Of a stretch of 64,000 nt of DNA, positions 1 to 12,299 are shown piece after piece. The stretch lies in assembly GCF_030704535.1 (NCBI RefSeq), contig NC_081822.1, positions 2,905,001 to 2,969,000 of the forward strand, in the 5' to 3' direction. A program made the position numbers and the translations under genes. Position 1 is the first letter of the stretch. Every line of letters begins with the position of its first letter. This DNA is from Vitis vinifera. Taxonomy: Eukaryota; Streptophyta; Magnoliopsida; Vitales; Vitaceae. The notes below the pieces were generated by a model. The model searched no databases and was not told the DNA's origin. It worked only from the letters and a program-made list of their open reading frames with translations.

Positions 1-86
1 TAGTTGATGGTCTGCAGAGTTGGGTACTTGGGGGTTGGTTCTGAAGGAGCGGTAATCGAAGTTAGAATATGTAGCTGAAGCTGCAT

Positions 87-3000
87 TTATGTTGATTCAG
101 TGAAGGGTAATCGCTTAGCTCCTCGTTCCACAGCGTCTCTCCATAGCCTGTACCTCACTCCAAGCTTGTCATATGATACTGGGCAGTTCCACACATTTGC
201 CCCCATCAGCATCCGGTCTTGTTGTCCAAGTACAAGCCGTAGATCCTCATTCAACACCTGAAAAAAATCACACATCAAGAAATTGTGCAGATAGAGAGAG
301 GGTGGATAGCATATGGCATTTAACCAGAGTAATGCAGATACAAGAACAGAGCGCCTTAAACTTCATGCTACTATGTCATCTTGAGGAAATTAGTGGGAAG
401 GAGATTTTACCTTTTCTGCAAAATATCTCCAGAGATATTGCATGAAAGGGATGTGCTGAAGCACAGGAGCAAAGTCCAGTGACATTCTGTACAGTAACCT
501 TGTCTTGTCTCTTGATGAAGGTAAGCAGACATGGAGCTGATGAAGATGTGTCGCACACTGCTTGGTGCTCTGTCCCTCCAATTTCCCGGGTTTTGAGATA
601 CCAATGGTTGACAGCACCATACAAGGTGGTCGAAATTCCATATCTATGGGGTAGGGATCCCAGTATCCTTGGAGTCCAGATGCAGGTGTCAAGAATTTTA
701 CCAAGCTGAGAATTCAGATAATACAAAACTTAAGCTGGATGGGCCCTCCAAAATAACCATGAAATGCAATATTGACAGGAACAAACCTAGGCACGCTCCA
801 TCCTTTGGCAAAGGTGGATGTATGAGTGAAAGGGGCATGTGCAAGATCCAAAAGGTTATCCAGAAGAAGCCCATGTTCCACTGGAAGTTCCATGACAATC
901 TGCAATTCCCAAAAAATAATGATAGAAATGAGGAGACCAAAAATGCCTTTTAAGTATTCAAACAACAGAAAGATCTGAATGCATTGATAACATACCTCAG
1001 CATGGATTTTAAATCCTGGTGGAGGTTGTAAAGAAGGAAGGGTGGCTGTTGGAGGATCACTGCCAGGCCAAATCCAGATCATTCCCTCTTGCTCTAAACA
1101 CGGCAATGATTTTATTTTTACATTAAGCAATCGTGTTGACGGCATTTTCTCGCATTTCCCATCTGTTGAGTACTCCCACCCTGAAGTTCATCCATCACAA
1201 AAATTTCCACATGAGCAAACAAATATTTTTTACTTTATGCATTACTAATTGATTTGTCATCTGTTCTTATTAGCAAAACAGGTAAACTTTTGCTTATTTC
1301 CTTTCCCTCTTACTAACCATGGTAAGGACATTGGATACGACCCTCGTTTACTGATCCAAGATGAAGAGGGCATGCTCTATGGGCGCAGGTGTTACGGACA
1401 CATCCAGGTTTCCCATCTTGCCCACGAAAGACAACCCACGGTTCCTCAAAGCAATCAATTGGAATCTGAAACAGAAAAAGGTGAAAACTGTTACAAGGAA
1501 AACTCACAGATTATCACAAGGCCAGATAAGCTATAAATGTTTGCCTCCTCTCTTATTGCTACTTAAGACATTGTTGAGTAGCCACAATGTGGAAAATCTG
1601 TATTTAATCACTAAATATGAGCCTTAGATGTTTGGAAAACTGGCTTACCATGGTATCATCCTTCAGGTCTGTGGAGAAAGCAACAGGGTACCAGAAATTC
1701 TTCAGACGAGGATGGTAAGGCTGAACAGGACCTGAAACATTCAAACTTTTCTGGGGAAGCTTTCTCTTTACCATATCAAGAGATGCTGTGGAAGTACTAG
1801 GAGAAGTTGAAGTTGAAGTTTGATTTGAATCTGCTGTATTTCTGTCTTGTAATAGCCTATCATTAACCAATTCTTCCATGTAAGCCAACTTATCTAAAGC
1901 AGTGCCAACCCTTGCTTCAGATATATGAACCTGTTATTCACAGTCACAAGGAACAAAAAAAAAAATGGCCATGAGATTGCAGTTTCAAAGCATGTACATA
2001 ACCAATTGGAACCGGAAAATCCAGATTTAGTGTGACTATGTAGGCACTCATTGATAAGAATATGATGGATCAGTGAGATGCTTCTTGATTTATCTAAGTC
2101 ACAGCATTTGCATCAAAGCAACCAAAACTTTTCCAGACCTGTCTGTGAGCTTGTGCTAGCTCTTCTTGCAGCCCTGCAAGGTCCTTCTTCAATGTGCCAA
2201 TGGACTTGTATTCACGGGCCAAAGGATTTAGAACTTCCACAACCTACGCCCACATCATTCAATTCAGAATTCCCCAATAAATTCAAAAAATTTCAATGTA
2301 TAAAACAAAAAATCAGACTCAATGTTTATATTTATAGAACTACAAACAAAAAATCAAAGGGAAAGACAGACATTAGAAAATCAAATAAAAACTAGTGAAT
2401 AAAATGGAGGATAGAAAACAAGAGGGGACCTTTTCATGGAGGAGCATGATTGTAAGCAGATCTTGCCGAGCCCGCCAATCACAGTACTGAATATCAAATC
2501 TAGCTACTTCAAGAGCTTGATTTACATCCAAGAACTTCCCTTTGGATTGTGGGAATTTAGACCTTGGATCCTCCACATCAAAGATTGTGCCCCATGTGCT
2601 CTTCCTCTCCACTGACCCACTTTCATCTCCAAATACAGCAAACACCCGAAGCCCTCGTCTTTCACCCTGAAACCTCGCACCACCCATCATGATATAAGCA
2701 ACAAATCTGATAACCCTAACTCAATTTTCTTCCAGATTTATCATGCGCCAAAGCAAAGTTATCAGGATAACAAATCAAAGTTCATATCATCTGGGGTTAA
2801 ATTCCACAATCCACCCGAAAATTCAACTGCCCATATAATTTATCAAACAAACAAGAAAACATAGCTTTTGGGTCCTCATTGATTCATTGCTTCCCCTCTT
2901 TTGGGTCTGAATACACATTACAACAATCCAACTAAACTATATTGTTCTCTAGACTGATTGGGTATCCAGAAAATCAATATTAGCCTGAGTTTCACTTTCT

Positions 3001-3239
3001 TGCTTGGACTGCAAGCTCTACTGGTGAGTACCACAACCAAACCTACAACTCAACTCACCAGTCAACCACTTCAACCACACTTTCCTCTACATTTAGCAAG
3101 TACCCAGATCAATTCATCCAAGAAACACCTTAAAAAATATTCAAAAGAGACAGAAACATACCTTTTTGGTGTTGATCTTAGAAGTTGGGCATAGAGATAA
3201 TGGAAGAGAGAGGGCAGCAGCAGTAGCCACAATGGTCAT
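87..3239 (-). CDS. CAO: Chlorophyllide a oxygenase, chloroplastic (nine coding exons)
   Basis: CAO converts chlorophyllide a to chlorophyllide b in the plastid using a Rieske centre and a mononuclear iron. Coding exons, in transcript order: 3162-3239, 2430-2666, 2139-2243, 1649-1930, 1318-1465, 996-1180, 787-899, 411-705, 87-257. All junctions are GT-AG and phases agree, giving 537 aa, almost the length of the Arabidopsis protein. The first 26 residues (exon 1) look like the start of a transit peptide. The Rieske ligands are visible as CAH and CPYH (about C261, H263, C280, H283). The motif [12 protein letters not shown] (about 360-371) supplies the likely mononuclear iron ligands. The N-terminal regulatory A domain is present ([16 protein letters not shown]), as is the C-terminal [10 protein letters not shown] segment. 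The start at 3239 gives a Ser/Ala-rich leader in frame with exon 2. No defect is seen. Confidence 0.97.
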
Positions 3240-3394
3240 GGCTGGCGTTTGAAGGTGGCCAATAGGGGTAAGAGAAAAAAAAAACTGGTTATAATTTAGA
3301 GAGAGAAATATAATAGCGATGGCTCCAGCGTCGGGAGATTTTGATGATAAGAGGTTGGTATTGAGCGCGATCCCGAGTGCCTGCCAGGATATGA

Positions 3395-3400
3395 CACGTG
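3395..3400. promoter_or_regulatory. G-box (CACGTG), distal to CAO start
   Basis: A perfect CACGTG palindrome in the context GACACGTGGAAG, about 156 bp upstream of the CAO start codon. G-boxes bind bZIP (HY5 type) and bHLH (PIF type) factors and are common in light-regulated chlorophyll genes. Function here is inferred. Confidence 0.6.
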
Positions 3401-3425
3401 GAAGAGCGTGGACTAGAATGTTGCC

Positions 3426-3431
3426 CACGTG
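3426..3431. promoter_or_regulatory. G-box (CACGTG), second copy
   Basis: A second perfect CACGTG in the context GCCCACGTGGCA, 31 bp from the first, or about three helical turns. The pair is more suggestive than a single hexamer. Confidence 0.6.
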
Positions 3432-3820
3432 GCACACACTCCAACCACATGGTCTGCTTCTTCTGAAAGTGTATCCTCCGTTTTTGGGGTCCCCATATCC
3501 TGCCACGTCGGATCCCCTAGATTTCATTCTCAATCCTCTCGTGTAAAATGTTGGATTTCTTATAATAAAATATTTGATAATTTTATTATTTATTTACCAT
3601 AATAATAATAATTTATTAAAATTGAGACTTATTATTAAAATATTATTTAATTTTTTTACGAAAATTAGATTTTACTTTTCTCATCAACTCACCTACCCAG
3701 AAAAGGACAAAGTAAAGTGAAGGGACTGTGGCAAAAGCGTTGAATTAATTGCTACTGTTACTGTGGGTCGCAGGACAAGAGGGGCGAAGAGGTAGAGGAG
3801 AGCGAGAGAAGAGAAGACTC

Positions 3821-6800
3821 ATGGCAAGAGCACCTCAAGGCCAAAACAAAGCTCCAGGAGCTTTCTTCTTGGCGACTCTGCTGCTATGGATGATCTCTGT
3901 GTTGTTCGAGATTGTGTTTAACAAGAGAAGGGAGCTACTCTCTGTTGTTGGTGGCTTTTGTTTCTATCAATTTGCCAACTGGGTCATCCGCTCGTGGGTC
4001 TCCAAGGACCCTCTCCTGGTCAATACTTGCGTTTCCCTCCTCCACTCCTCCATCACCTCCGCTTCAGGTCAGCTCCCCGGATTTTCTTTTGCTGCTTTTT
4101 CCTGGAATTGGGTGCTTGTTATTTTATCGTTTTCTGAATGTTTTGTGGTGCTTATTTGGCGTTTTGTCTTCTGGGTTTTCTTTGGGTCTATGGATAGAAT
4201 TGTGTGTGTGGCATTGCTTTCCCGATTCTTGGCCACATTGTGGGGTTAAGCATGTTTTCTACTCTTTTTTTTTCTTCTGGTTTCTTTGGATTTTTAATTC
4301 TTTTATCAATTATGCGCGTTGATCTAGGTATTGTTTGATTAATAATGGAAGCAAGAGAAGGTGAAAGGGAGGCTAATCAAATGTTAATTTCCGCGTTCTG
4401 TTTCATCCTGAGAATTGGAAAGGATTTGCTAGAATTGGGTTTTTTTTCCCAACTGAATAAGAAGGCTTGTCTCAAATTCAAAACCCCCATCCATGAGAAT
4501 TAAATGAGAAGTGATTGTAATTCAGGGCACTCATGAAAATGATATTAAGTTATGTCTCATCTTAGCCTAGACTGCCTAGTTATGATATGTGAATGTGATA
4601 TGGGCTTGTTGAAGGTGATAGTTGGCACCATGGGAATATTCTGCTTGTCGATGGCTGATCTAGATATGCACGAATCATCTCACATACATCTACTTTTTCA
4701 TAGGGTAAAATATGTTAAAATAACTTGTTGGAAAGTCTCCCAACTTCCTAATTAGTATAGATTCTTTTTGTAAAGAATATTGTATAGAAATTCCTTTTAG
4801 AATAAGGAAGGTTAGTTGGAATATCTCTATAAATATTCTAGGTCATAAGGAGAAAAAGTTATGAGATGTAATGGGCTTGTAAAGACTACGAGGTGGATAA
4901 GGATGTGAGGAAGAACAAAGATATCCGGTCGAGCGAGAGATTCGTTGTAATATTCTTTTCTCTGTGATATTGTCTATGGCATAGTGGAATGATTCTCTCT
5001 CATCTGTGGATGTTGGCGTGGTTGGCCGAACCACGTTAAAACCTTATGTACCATGTGTGTGATTGTTTTATCTGTGTTATTAAACTAACATGTTTGCATT
5101 AAATCTTTTGCTAACACAACATAACTAAAGTTTGTTAACGTCAATTCCTTGAGTGAACTAATAAAAGATAGAGAACTCCCCAATCATCATAACCCATCCC
5201 CTAGTGCTAGAAGGAAGGAAATTCACATTATTGGAATCCTCTCTCATGGGTTAAAAGTTACTTTCCATAAGTCCATCTTGCCCAAGTGGAAAGCCACTTA
5301 CCATAACTAGGCTAAGGCAATATTTTAAGACACAATCAACACTACATCTTACTAGCACATTGACGAAGTCCTCAACTCTATTCTTTATAATATATAGCAC
5401 CAATATTGTAATTACAAGACACAGCTTTGTTAATCTGATGAACTAATGATTCAGCTAATGACATTAATATGGTCAATTGACCGATTGCCAACATAACAAA
5501 AGGCTTAAGTTGGGATACCCTCAGAAAGAATATAAACAGCTGATAATCATTGGTTTTCTTTGTCGGTCACCTACTGCTGTAGCTGAAAAACCTCCTTTAT
5601 GCATCTAAAATCAATTGGTATTTGATAAGAATATGCAAAGTCAAGTAAACCATAATTTGAATGACTCATCCAAAGAGCTAATAAGATTAAATCAAATCTT
5701 TTTTTATGGCAAGCCTGCTCTAAGAATTAGTTAAGTGTGTTGAACCTTTTATGATGAACCTGCTACGAGCCATTTGGGTGACTCATTCCCTCAAGGCTAA
5801 TGTAATAGTTATTTGGGTGACTCATCTTTTGAGCTTAAGTGTGACATTATTATATTTCAACAATTATTTATCATGCTCTTGTAACTTGAACATACGATGT
5901 ATAACTTTGATACTAATTATTAGTAGCTAACAGAAGTAGATAAAACCTTTTATGACATTTTATATCATATCTTGCTTCAAGAGTTATTATTTGGATGACT
6001 TATCCCAACCTTAAAAGCAACATTATTTTTTTTTTATATAGGTAAATAAGAGTTTGTATTAGTCATGCCTAGAAACGGCAAAAAAAGTACACACAGAGTA
6101 TACAAACAATGCCCAAGAGCTAGGCAAAAAGAAAGACAAAAACCTTTCACCTGACTAGAGAAAAGCCACTTTATAAAATCAATCATGGACAAAGAATGAT
6201 CCTCTAAATACACCCTACCCCAATTCACAAAAGTGTACAAAAAAAAAAAAGTTTTAAACCTCGATAGGATCGTTCTGTTCTGTGTCATTGAACACTCTCT
6301 CATTTCTTTCCTTCCACAAGGTCCACATTAAACAAAGGGGGGCAGCCCTCCAAGTCTTTTCCTTTCTCTTACTCATAAAAGCACCATGCCAACTAATCAA
6401 ATTCCTTTTGATTGAGGAGTGCAGGACCCACTGCACATCAAATAAAGAGAAAAGCAAGCTTCATAGCATTGTAGCCTTCTTACAAAATAATATCAAGTGG
6501 TCACTGGTTTCCTCTTTCATTTTACACAAGTAACTCCTATTCACTATATTTCGGCCCTTTCTTTTGAGCTAATCAATGGTCAAGATTCTGTTCCAAGATG
6601 CTTCCCAAGCAAAAAAGCTTACCCTCATTGGAGCCGAAGACGTCTAAACAATATTCCAAGGAAAAGGGTCACTAGAAGCTCTTGTGAAGGAGCGGTAGAG
6701 TGATCTAACAGAAAAATAGTAGTTCTTGCTATTCTTCCAGCTTAAGACATCTTCCACATCTCTATTCAAAACCAAAGGATGCAATTTCCGGAACAAGCCC

Positions 6801-9800
6801 TCCACCTATTCCATTTCTCAATCATTAAAGTGTCTTGAAAACAGAGGATTCCAGCTACCCACCTCCCCGCCCTCCTCCTAAGCATCAAACACTCACTCAT
6901 CCTTGTTGACCGCTAACCAGAACAAATTATGGAAAGTATCTTTCAACGTTTGGTCCTCACACCACAAATCCTTCCAAAATTTAACCTTCCTTCCATTTCC
7001 TACGAGAAAGCAGGATCTAGAGCAAATACTTTTCCAATCTTTTCTAATAGCTTTCCACACTCCCACACCATGGGCTTCCCTTGCTTCTCTCGATCACCAA
7101 CCTCCTTCCTCTACCCCAAATTTGTCTATGATGACTTGTTTCCACAAAGAATCATTTTCTATAGCAAATCTCCAACTCCACTACCCAAGTAAGGTTTTGT
7201 TTAGGGTCACAAGGCTGCGAAAACCTAGGCCTCCCTGCCTCATATTGGCACAAACCGAACTCCAATTCACCAAGTGCAGTTTTTTCTCTAAGGCACCACC
7301 ATCCTACAAAAAGTCTCTTTGAATCTTTTCAAGTTTTGTACACACCTTCCGTGGAATGACAAAGAGAGACAAAAAGTAAATTAGAAGACTTGAAATAGTG
7401 TTTTTTATCAAAGTAAGTCTTCCCCTCTTAGAAGGACAAATGTTTTCTAAATCTCTCTTCCACCATGTCCCACACCCTTAATGATTTGAAAATGGCACCC
7501 AAGGGAAGACCCAAATAAGAAGTAGGAAGCTTCCCAACTCTATACCCTATCACCGAAACAATATTCTCCAAATAATCAATCATTCCTATAGGGATAGCCT
7601 AACTTTTATCCCTGTTCACTTTTAAACCAAAAATCGCCTTGAACCATAAAAACAACCAACTCAATTATCCTAGCTGCTCACTATTGGCCTCGCAAAATAA
7701 TAGTGTGTCGTCAGCAAACAGAAGATGGAGTAGATCCCTTCCTACTCTACTACTACTTCCCACCTTAAACCTCTCAATGAAACCCCCACTTCTGGCTCTG
7801 AACAGCAGCTGGCTGAGAGCCTCCATGACTAATATGAAGAGATAAGAAGATAACGGATCGCCTTGTCTCAAACCCCTAGTACTGCGAAAAAAGCCTGAAG
7901 GGGTTCCATTAATTAAAACTGAGAAATTAGTTGTGGAGATGCACCACCTAATCCAATTAATTCACCTCTGCCCAAACCCCATCTTGGACATAACTGACAG
8001 AAGGTAGTCCTAATTGACACGATCAAACGCCTTCTCAATGTCCAATTTCAAAAGGAAACTAAAGAAATTATCCTTCAACTTAGAGTCTACAGCCTAATTT
8101 GCAATGAGCGCAACATCCAAAATCTGCCTATCTTGAATGAAAGCATGCTGGAACTTTGAAACCACCTTCCCCACAACTAGTTTCAGCCTATTTGCCAAGA
8201 CTTTGGCGAGCAACTTGTAAAGGCTCCCAACCAAATTGATCGACCTGAAATCTTTCAACTCTTCTGTACCCCCCTTTTTTGGGATCAGAACAAGAAAAAT
8301 GGAGTTTAGACTCCTTTGAAAAGTGCCAAGGCGGAAAAAGTCACCAAAAAAGGCCATTATATCGCCTTTGGTAAATTCCCAAGAAAATTGCCAAAATGTC
8401 ATGGTGAAGTCATCTGGACAAGGTGTTTTATCGTCGGAAAGGTTGCACAAGGCTTCGAAAACTTCTTCTTCTGAGAAAGGCACCTCTAAACTTCTAGACC
8501 TTTCTGTCCCCAAAACATGAAACTGTAAATCCCCAATTCGCAGTCTCCAATCCGCATTTTCCAATAACAAAGTCCGATAAGCCCTACACATCCCAGACTT
8601 GATATCTTCCTCATCAATGAGAGTGACCCCATTAATTTTCACCTTGGATAAAAACTTCCTTTTTGCCCTGGCATTGGCCATCTTATGAAAAAAACCGGTA
8701 TTCTTGTCTCCCTCCTTTAACCAGGTTTCCCTAGATTTTTGTCTCCAGGAAGTTTCTTCCATTAAAACACAATTCTTGTACTCCTCCAAATCCCGCATTC
8801 GAGCCTCTGCTTCCTCAAAAGACAAGGGATTAACTCTCTCCTTGGAATCCCATAATTGAATACGAAAGAGGACTTCTAATTTTCTAATAGAGACATTACC
8901 AAAAACTTCTTTATTCCAACTTTTTAGATCCTTTTTAAGAGACTTCAACTTCTCAGCAAGGCAGTGGCTGTTGGTCCCTGCAACCAAGTACCCAGTCCCC
9001 ACCACTCTCTTACTAGCTCTTTGAGCCCATCCGACAGAAGCCACATATTCTCAAAAGGGAAAGGAGTCTTGCCTTCTAGAAAAATGGGGCAATGATTAGA
9101 GACAATTCTAGGGAGACAAAAATGATTTTAAATGGTAATTTTTAAGAATATTTAGTTCACCAAATAAAAGTAACTAATATTAAAAGATATTTTGTAATAA
9201 AATTTGTACAAAAAGGGATTTGAATCATGGAATATTTGTTTTGTGTGCTCTTATATTGAAACATCAGGCTTTGTTCTTATTCAAGAAAACCTTCTCACCT
9301 TCAATATACTTTATTTCTAATCAAACATAATTCAATTCAAAATAATTTGATGTTAAGGGATCTCTCATTCGTCAACCTCGTCTAATTTAAAATATTTTAG
9401 TTCTCATCATAACATATAAAAAAAAAAACATTAAGTTATTGAAAGATTAGGCTAAATTGATCCTACTGAATAAAATTTCAAATATTATTCTCATCATAAC
9501 ATATAAAAAAATGCCCTCCTTATACTCTGCATGTTCAGATAGATGACATATTATTTTAGATTTACAAAAACCATAGTGATACCGACTACCACTTTGTTTT
9601 TCACTTGGTCACATGTTGCCTCATCCATATTCTCTTCATCCCTTCAGTTTACACATTTTATTATTATCATTCTGTGATAGGATTTTGATTTCACTGAACA
9701 AATACTCAATAGTTTTGCAACCTCTTGTGAAAATTTGAGTGGTGCAGATCTACAATTTGAACCATGTGACCTTTTTTCCCTACACCGCTTTATCTAGGAC

Positions 9801-11961
9801 CACATCTTCTCTGAGATCATAAGTGGCCAATAACACATCTATTTTGAAGGACTTCATTTGTATGGACATGTTTATATCCATATTAATCAAGGTTTAAAAC
9901 CCAGTCTTGTTGTGGCTTGAGGTCTATGAATTTTGTATGTGAAAATGGCTATCTTCCTTCAGTTAACTTAGGTTCATTGTTCTACCATGGATACTGATAC
10001 TGAGTACGTGATACTGAAGAAGAGGATTTTTTTTTTTCCTTCTATCAGACCAATCTTGTTTGGATATAGTTCCTCATGGTACCTGTTGATTCACACACTT
10101 TTTGGATAGTTATAATATTACCTCTTACCTAGGCTGTTTCTTTGATCATTGATTCATCACTGTCAACCTTGGTAAGTTAGGTTTCAGGAAATTATTGCTC
10201 CATTTGTGAGCTTAGATGAACATTTGGACATATGCTAAATGGCTTAGACAAGGCAAACTTGACAAGATTCTTGACCTAGGAATGATTGAAATGGACTCAT
10301 TTGACAACAGAAGTAATAGAAAATACTTTGCAGAGAGTCAGGATTGGTTCATTTATTTTCTGATCCAACTGCCATTGGATCTTCCTATGAAAATTTGCAG
10401 TATGACTAATAAACTAACGGTTGAAGTAATGGTTGCTAGTTTCTAAGAAACCAACCTTCTTGCAAACCATTACCTATCATTTTTTTCTTAAATAGAGAAG
10501 CGAAAATATGAAACTCTTTTTTTTTGGTGGGATCACCTGTTAATTGCCATGTGCATCTTTAAAATCTGTTGTAAAATTCATCCTTGCTGGAGAAAGTTTC
10601 TCCATTTTGTGTACAGTTTCAGGATCCCTGTTTCCTGTTCCTGTAATTACAAATTGTGCTACTTCCTGTGCAGTGATTTTTATTTTGGTCAATGAGTTGA
10701 TAAGGATGGGTTCCAATGGGATGTTTGAGCACTCAAAGCTGGTTGGGAACACTTGGCCCTGGGCATACCCAGCTCTGTGCTTTTCATGTGGCTACTTTGC
10801 GTACGATCAGTGGGATATGCTGCATTACCGATTGTACAGTGGTTGGATCCCTTCCATCCTAGTGCATCATCTGTTGCTACTTGTTTGCTTTACACTTGCA
10901 TTATATCGGAATGTCACCATCAACTATCTTATTCTTACTCTCATTTGTGAGGTATGCCTCTATAACAGTCTTTCTCTATGTAACTATTTCTAATTCCTCT
11001 TTTCTGTTTGAATGTTTCCTTTTTTTCTCTTCTACTTTTTATTTTTACCTATTGAATTATTTAAGTACAATCCATAAAATTGCTGAGACGGTGGAGGCAA
11101 TTTGGCCCCTTCATCTACATCCTTTAAAGCTTTTAAAGTTTGTGGGTATCGTGCCCATTCATATATACTTGGCATTTCAATACTCGAGGGAATTAGACTT
11201 TTAAACCTTTGAACTAGAGTGGAAGGCCAGATGCTGTGTAGTGGCTATATAGTCTGCTGTTCAGTTCTTTAATTATGAAATACAAGGATTTGAATTGGAT
11301 TCGAGGGTCTTAATCTAAACTGAAATGAAATACCAGATCGACACTGTTAAATTTATGCTGATGTAAACAATGCCTGTTTTGTTTCAACAGAAACCAAAAT
11401 TTTGCATTGATTCTATTTATGTTATGTTATTCAATGCTTTCATAACAGAGACTAAGGAACTATGAATAGCCAATCTATTTCTAGAAAGCGGCCTCACAAT
11501 TCTTATAAATTTTTTCATTGTAGAGTTTATTATGAACATGTTTAGTTAGGAACCCAACTTACCCTTTAAGGTTGTTGTCTTGTTGACTATCTTAAGCACT
11601 TATGTAACTATGCCTCTGCTAATTTTTTATGTTAATGATGAAAATTCTTCTGATGATACAGCTGCATTCTATCTTTTTGCACACGAGGAAAGTGAGACGG
11701 ATGGCTGGTATTCGTGATGCAAAAAGCAAGGCGGTGAAGGCAGAATGGGTCCTCAGCTGGATCACCTTCATTGTAGCAAGGTTTGCCCCACACATTCTCA
11801 TTACAATCAAGCTTATCAGAGATTCTCCAAGGTTCGAAAAGGGTGTGGAGTTGCCTCTAGCATTGTTTGGGATGGGAGGGATGAATTTGCTCAACACTTT
11901 CCTGGGTATTGATCTCTTCAGAGCTTACAGGAGAGAGAAGAGTTCTCAACATCATGAATGA
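3821..11961 (+). CDS. TLC-domain (TRAM/LAG1/CLN8) membrane protein
   Basis: Three coding exons (3821-4067, 10674-10951, 11662-11961) join in frame with GT-AG sites to give 274 aa. The product has several hydrophobic segments: an N-terminal one around [19 protein letters not shown], one around [19 protein letters not shown], one around [18 protein letters not shown], and further segments near the C terminus. The His pair in [13 protein letters not shown] and the spacing fit the TLC domain. It resembles the plant TLC proteins of the At1g31300/At4g19645 kind, related to animal TMEM56/TLCD4. TLC proteins act in endomembranes in lipid sensing or synthesis; the substrate of this one is unknown. The ATG at 3821 is the first in-frame start and opens a polar N terminus before the first membrane segment. 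Intron 1 (4068-10673) is swollen by transposon relics. Intron 2 is 710 bp with nothing recognised. Confidence 0.9.
4726..5121 (+). mobile_element. Solo LTR of a Copia-type element
   Basis: A 396 bp unit begins TGTTGGAAAG and ends CACAACA, so TGTTG and CAACA form the short terminal inverted repeat of an LTR. A perfect 5 bp target-site duplication, TAACT, lies at 4721-4725 and 5122-5126. An internal TATA-like stretch (CTATAAATATTC near 4827) and a GCCGAACCACGTTAAA-like segment near 5020 are typical of Tork/Retrofit-class Copia LTRs. No internal element sequence or second LTR adjoins it, so this is a solo LTR left by LTR-LTR recombination. Orientation is inferred from the TATA position. It sits in intron 1 of the TLC gene. 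Confidence 0.85.
5600..9490 (-). repeat. Old dispersed repeat R1, split by a LINE (partner of R2 at 13130-13940)
   Basis: Sequence at 5600-6025 resumes at about 9121-9490, beyond the LINE. Both parts match the uninterrupted stretch 13130-13940 in order and orientation. Shared words include AATATGCAAAGTCAAGTAAA, AAAGAGCTAATA and TTAAAAGCAACA. On the other side of the LINE they include AATCATGGAA, ATTGAAAGATTAG and GAATAAAATTTCAAA. On the minus strand both copies carry a stretch like AATTGGTATCAAA, resembling a worn tRNA-Met primer-binding site. A very old non-autonomous LTR element is therefore possible, but no LTR pair was delimited. Confidence 0.55.
6026..9117 (-). mobile_element. 5'-truncated L1-type LINE in intron 1 of the TLC gene
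   Basis: Read on the minus strand. The element starts within the end of the endonuclease domain (a SNHCPI-like motif near 9090). It continues through the reverse transcriptase N-terminal half, with [21 protein letters not shown] and [10 protein letters not shown], at about 8094-9044. The catalytic motif FADD lies near 7707-7718, preceded by [11 protein letters not shown]. The zinc-binding C-terminal domain ([16 protein letters not shown]) is at about 6254-6457. The 3' end is a poly(A) tract, seen as a T run at 6026-6035 on the plus strand. Reading frames are broken by several stops and frameshifts between 6450 and 8090, so it is inactive. About 3.1 kb of a roughly 5-6 kb family remains. No convincing target-site duplication was found. 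It lies inside repeat R1 and is therefore younger than R1. Confidence 0.9.
9491..10673. other. Remainder of TLC intron 1
   Basis: Moderately AT-rich intronic DNA with poly(T) runs near 10028 and 10520, ending in the acceptor CTTCCTGTGCAG at 10673. No coding sequence or transposon was recognised. Confidence 0.6.
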
Positions 11962-12210
11962 TGAAGTTCTTTTGTATCTTAACTTTCATCATTTGTTGTT
12001 ATTGATTTTGCGTAGGAAATGAATGATTAGCTTACATTTTTGTCATGTCAGCTGTAAATGACAACACCATTTGTTTGTCTCAGTTTCTACATGAAATATA
12101 GCAAAAAAATTGTCTGAATTTCAATATGAAATGGAGCAAATCTCTCATTCATAGTAAGTTACTGTATGAAAGCAGATGACTAAAAGTAAAAAATCTCAAA
12201 AACAGAAGTA

Positions 12211-12282
12211 AGGTCCTACCGGGAGTCGAACCCAGGTCGCTGGATTCAAAGTCCAGAGTGCTAACCACTACACCATAGAACC
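12211..12282 (-). tRNA. tRNA-Gln (anticodon TTG)
   Basis: The complement folds as a complete 72 nt tRNA. The acceptor stem GGTTCTA pairs with TAGGACC (one T-G wobble), with discriminator T. The A box is TGGTGTAGTGG. The anticodon arm is CTGGA-CTTTGAA-TCCAG, whose loop centre reads TTG (glutamine, CAA codons). The T arm contains GGGTTCGACTCCC. There is no intron, and CCA is not encoded, as expected for a nuclear gene. A short T run (plus-strand AAAA near 12190) lies downstream as a possible Pol III stop. It lies 249 bp past the TLC stop codon, on the opposite strand. Confidence 0.96.
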
Positions 12283-12299
12283 TTGTTGTTGCTTCGTTT

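Larger units (their letters stand above)
3240..3820. promoter_or_regulatory. Divergent promoter shared by CAO (-) and the TLC gene (+)
   Basis: The two start codons face away from each other with 581 bp between them, so both 5'UTRs and promoters must fit here unless they overlap. The CAO side is GC-richer and holds two perfect CACGTG boxes and another ACGT core near 3505. The side near 3550-3700 is very AT-rich with poly(A/T) runs. I did not assign a TATA box or start site. The shared use is inferred from geometry. Confidence 0.6.

Noticed and set aside
3749-4249. Longer open frame beginning at 3749 and running past 4067
   Set aside because: Its end is intron read-through. The donor at 4068 and in-frame joining to 10674 give the TLC protein, and the ATG at 3821 matches the family start better.
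6010-9135. Target-site duplication for the LINE at 6026-9117
   Set aside because: Candidates such as AAAAGCAACATTA and AAAAATGATTTTA match too poorly to claim.
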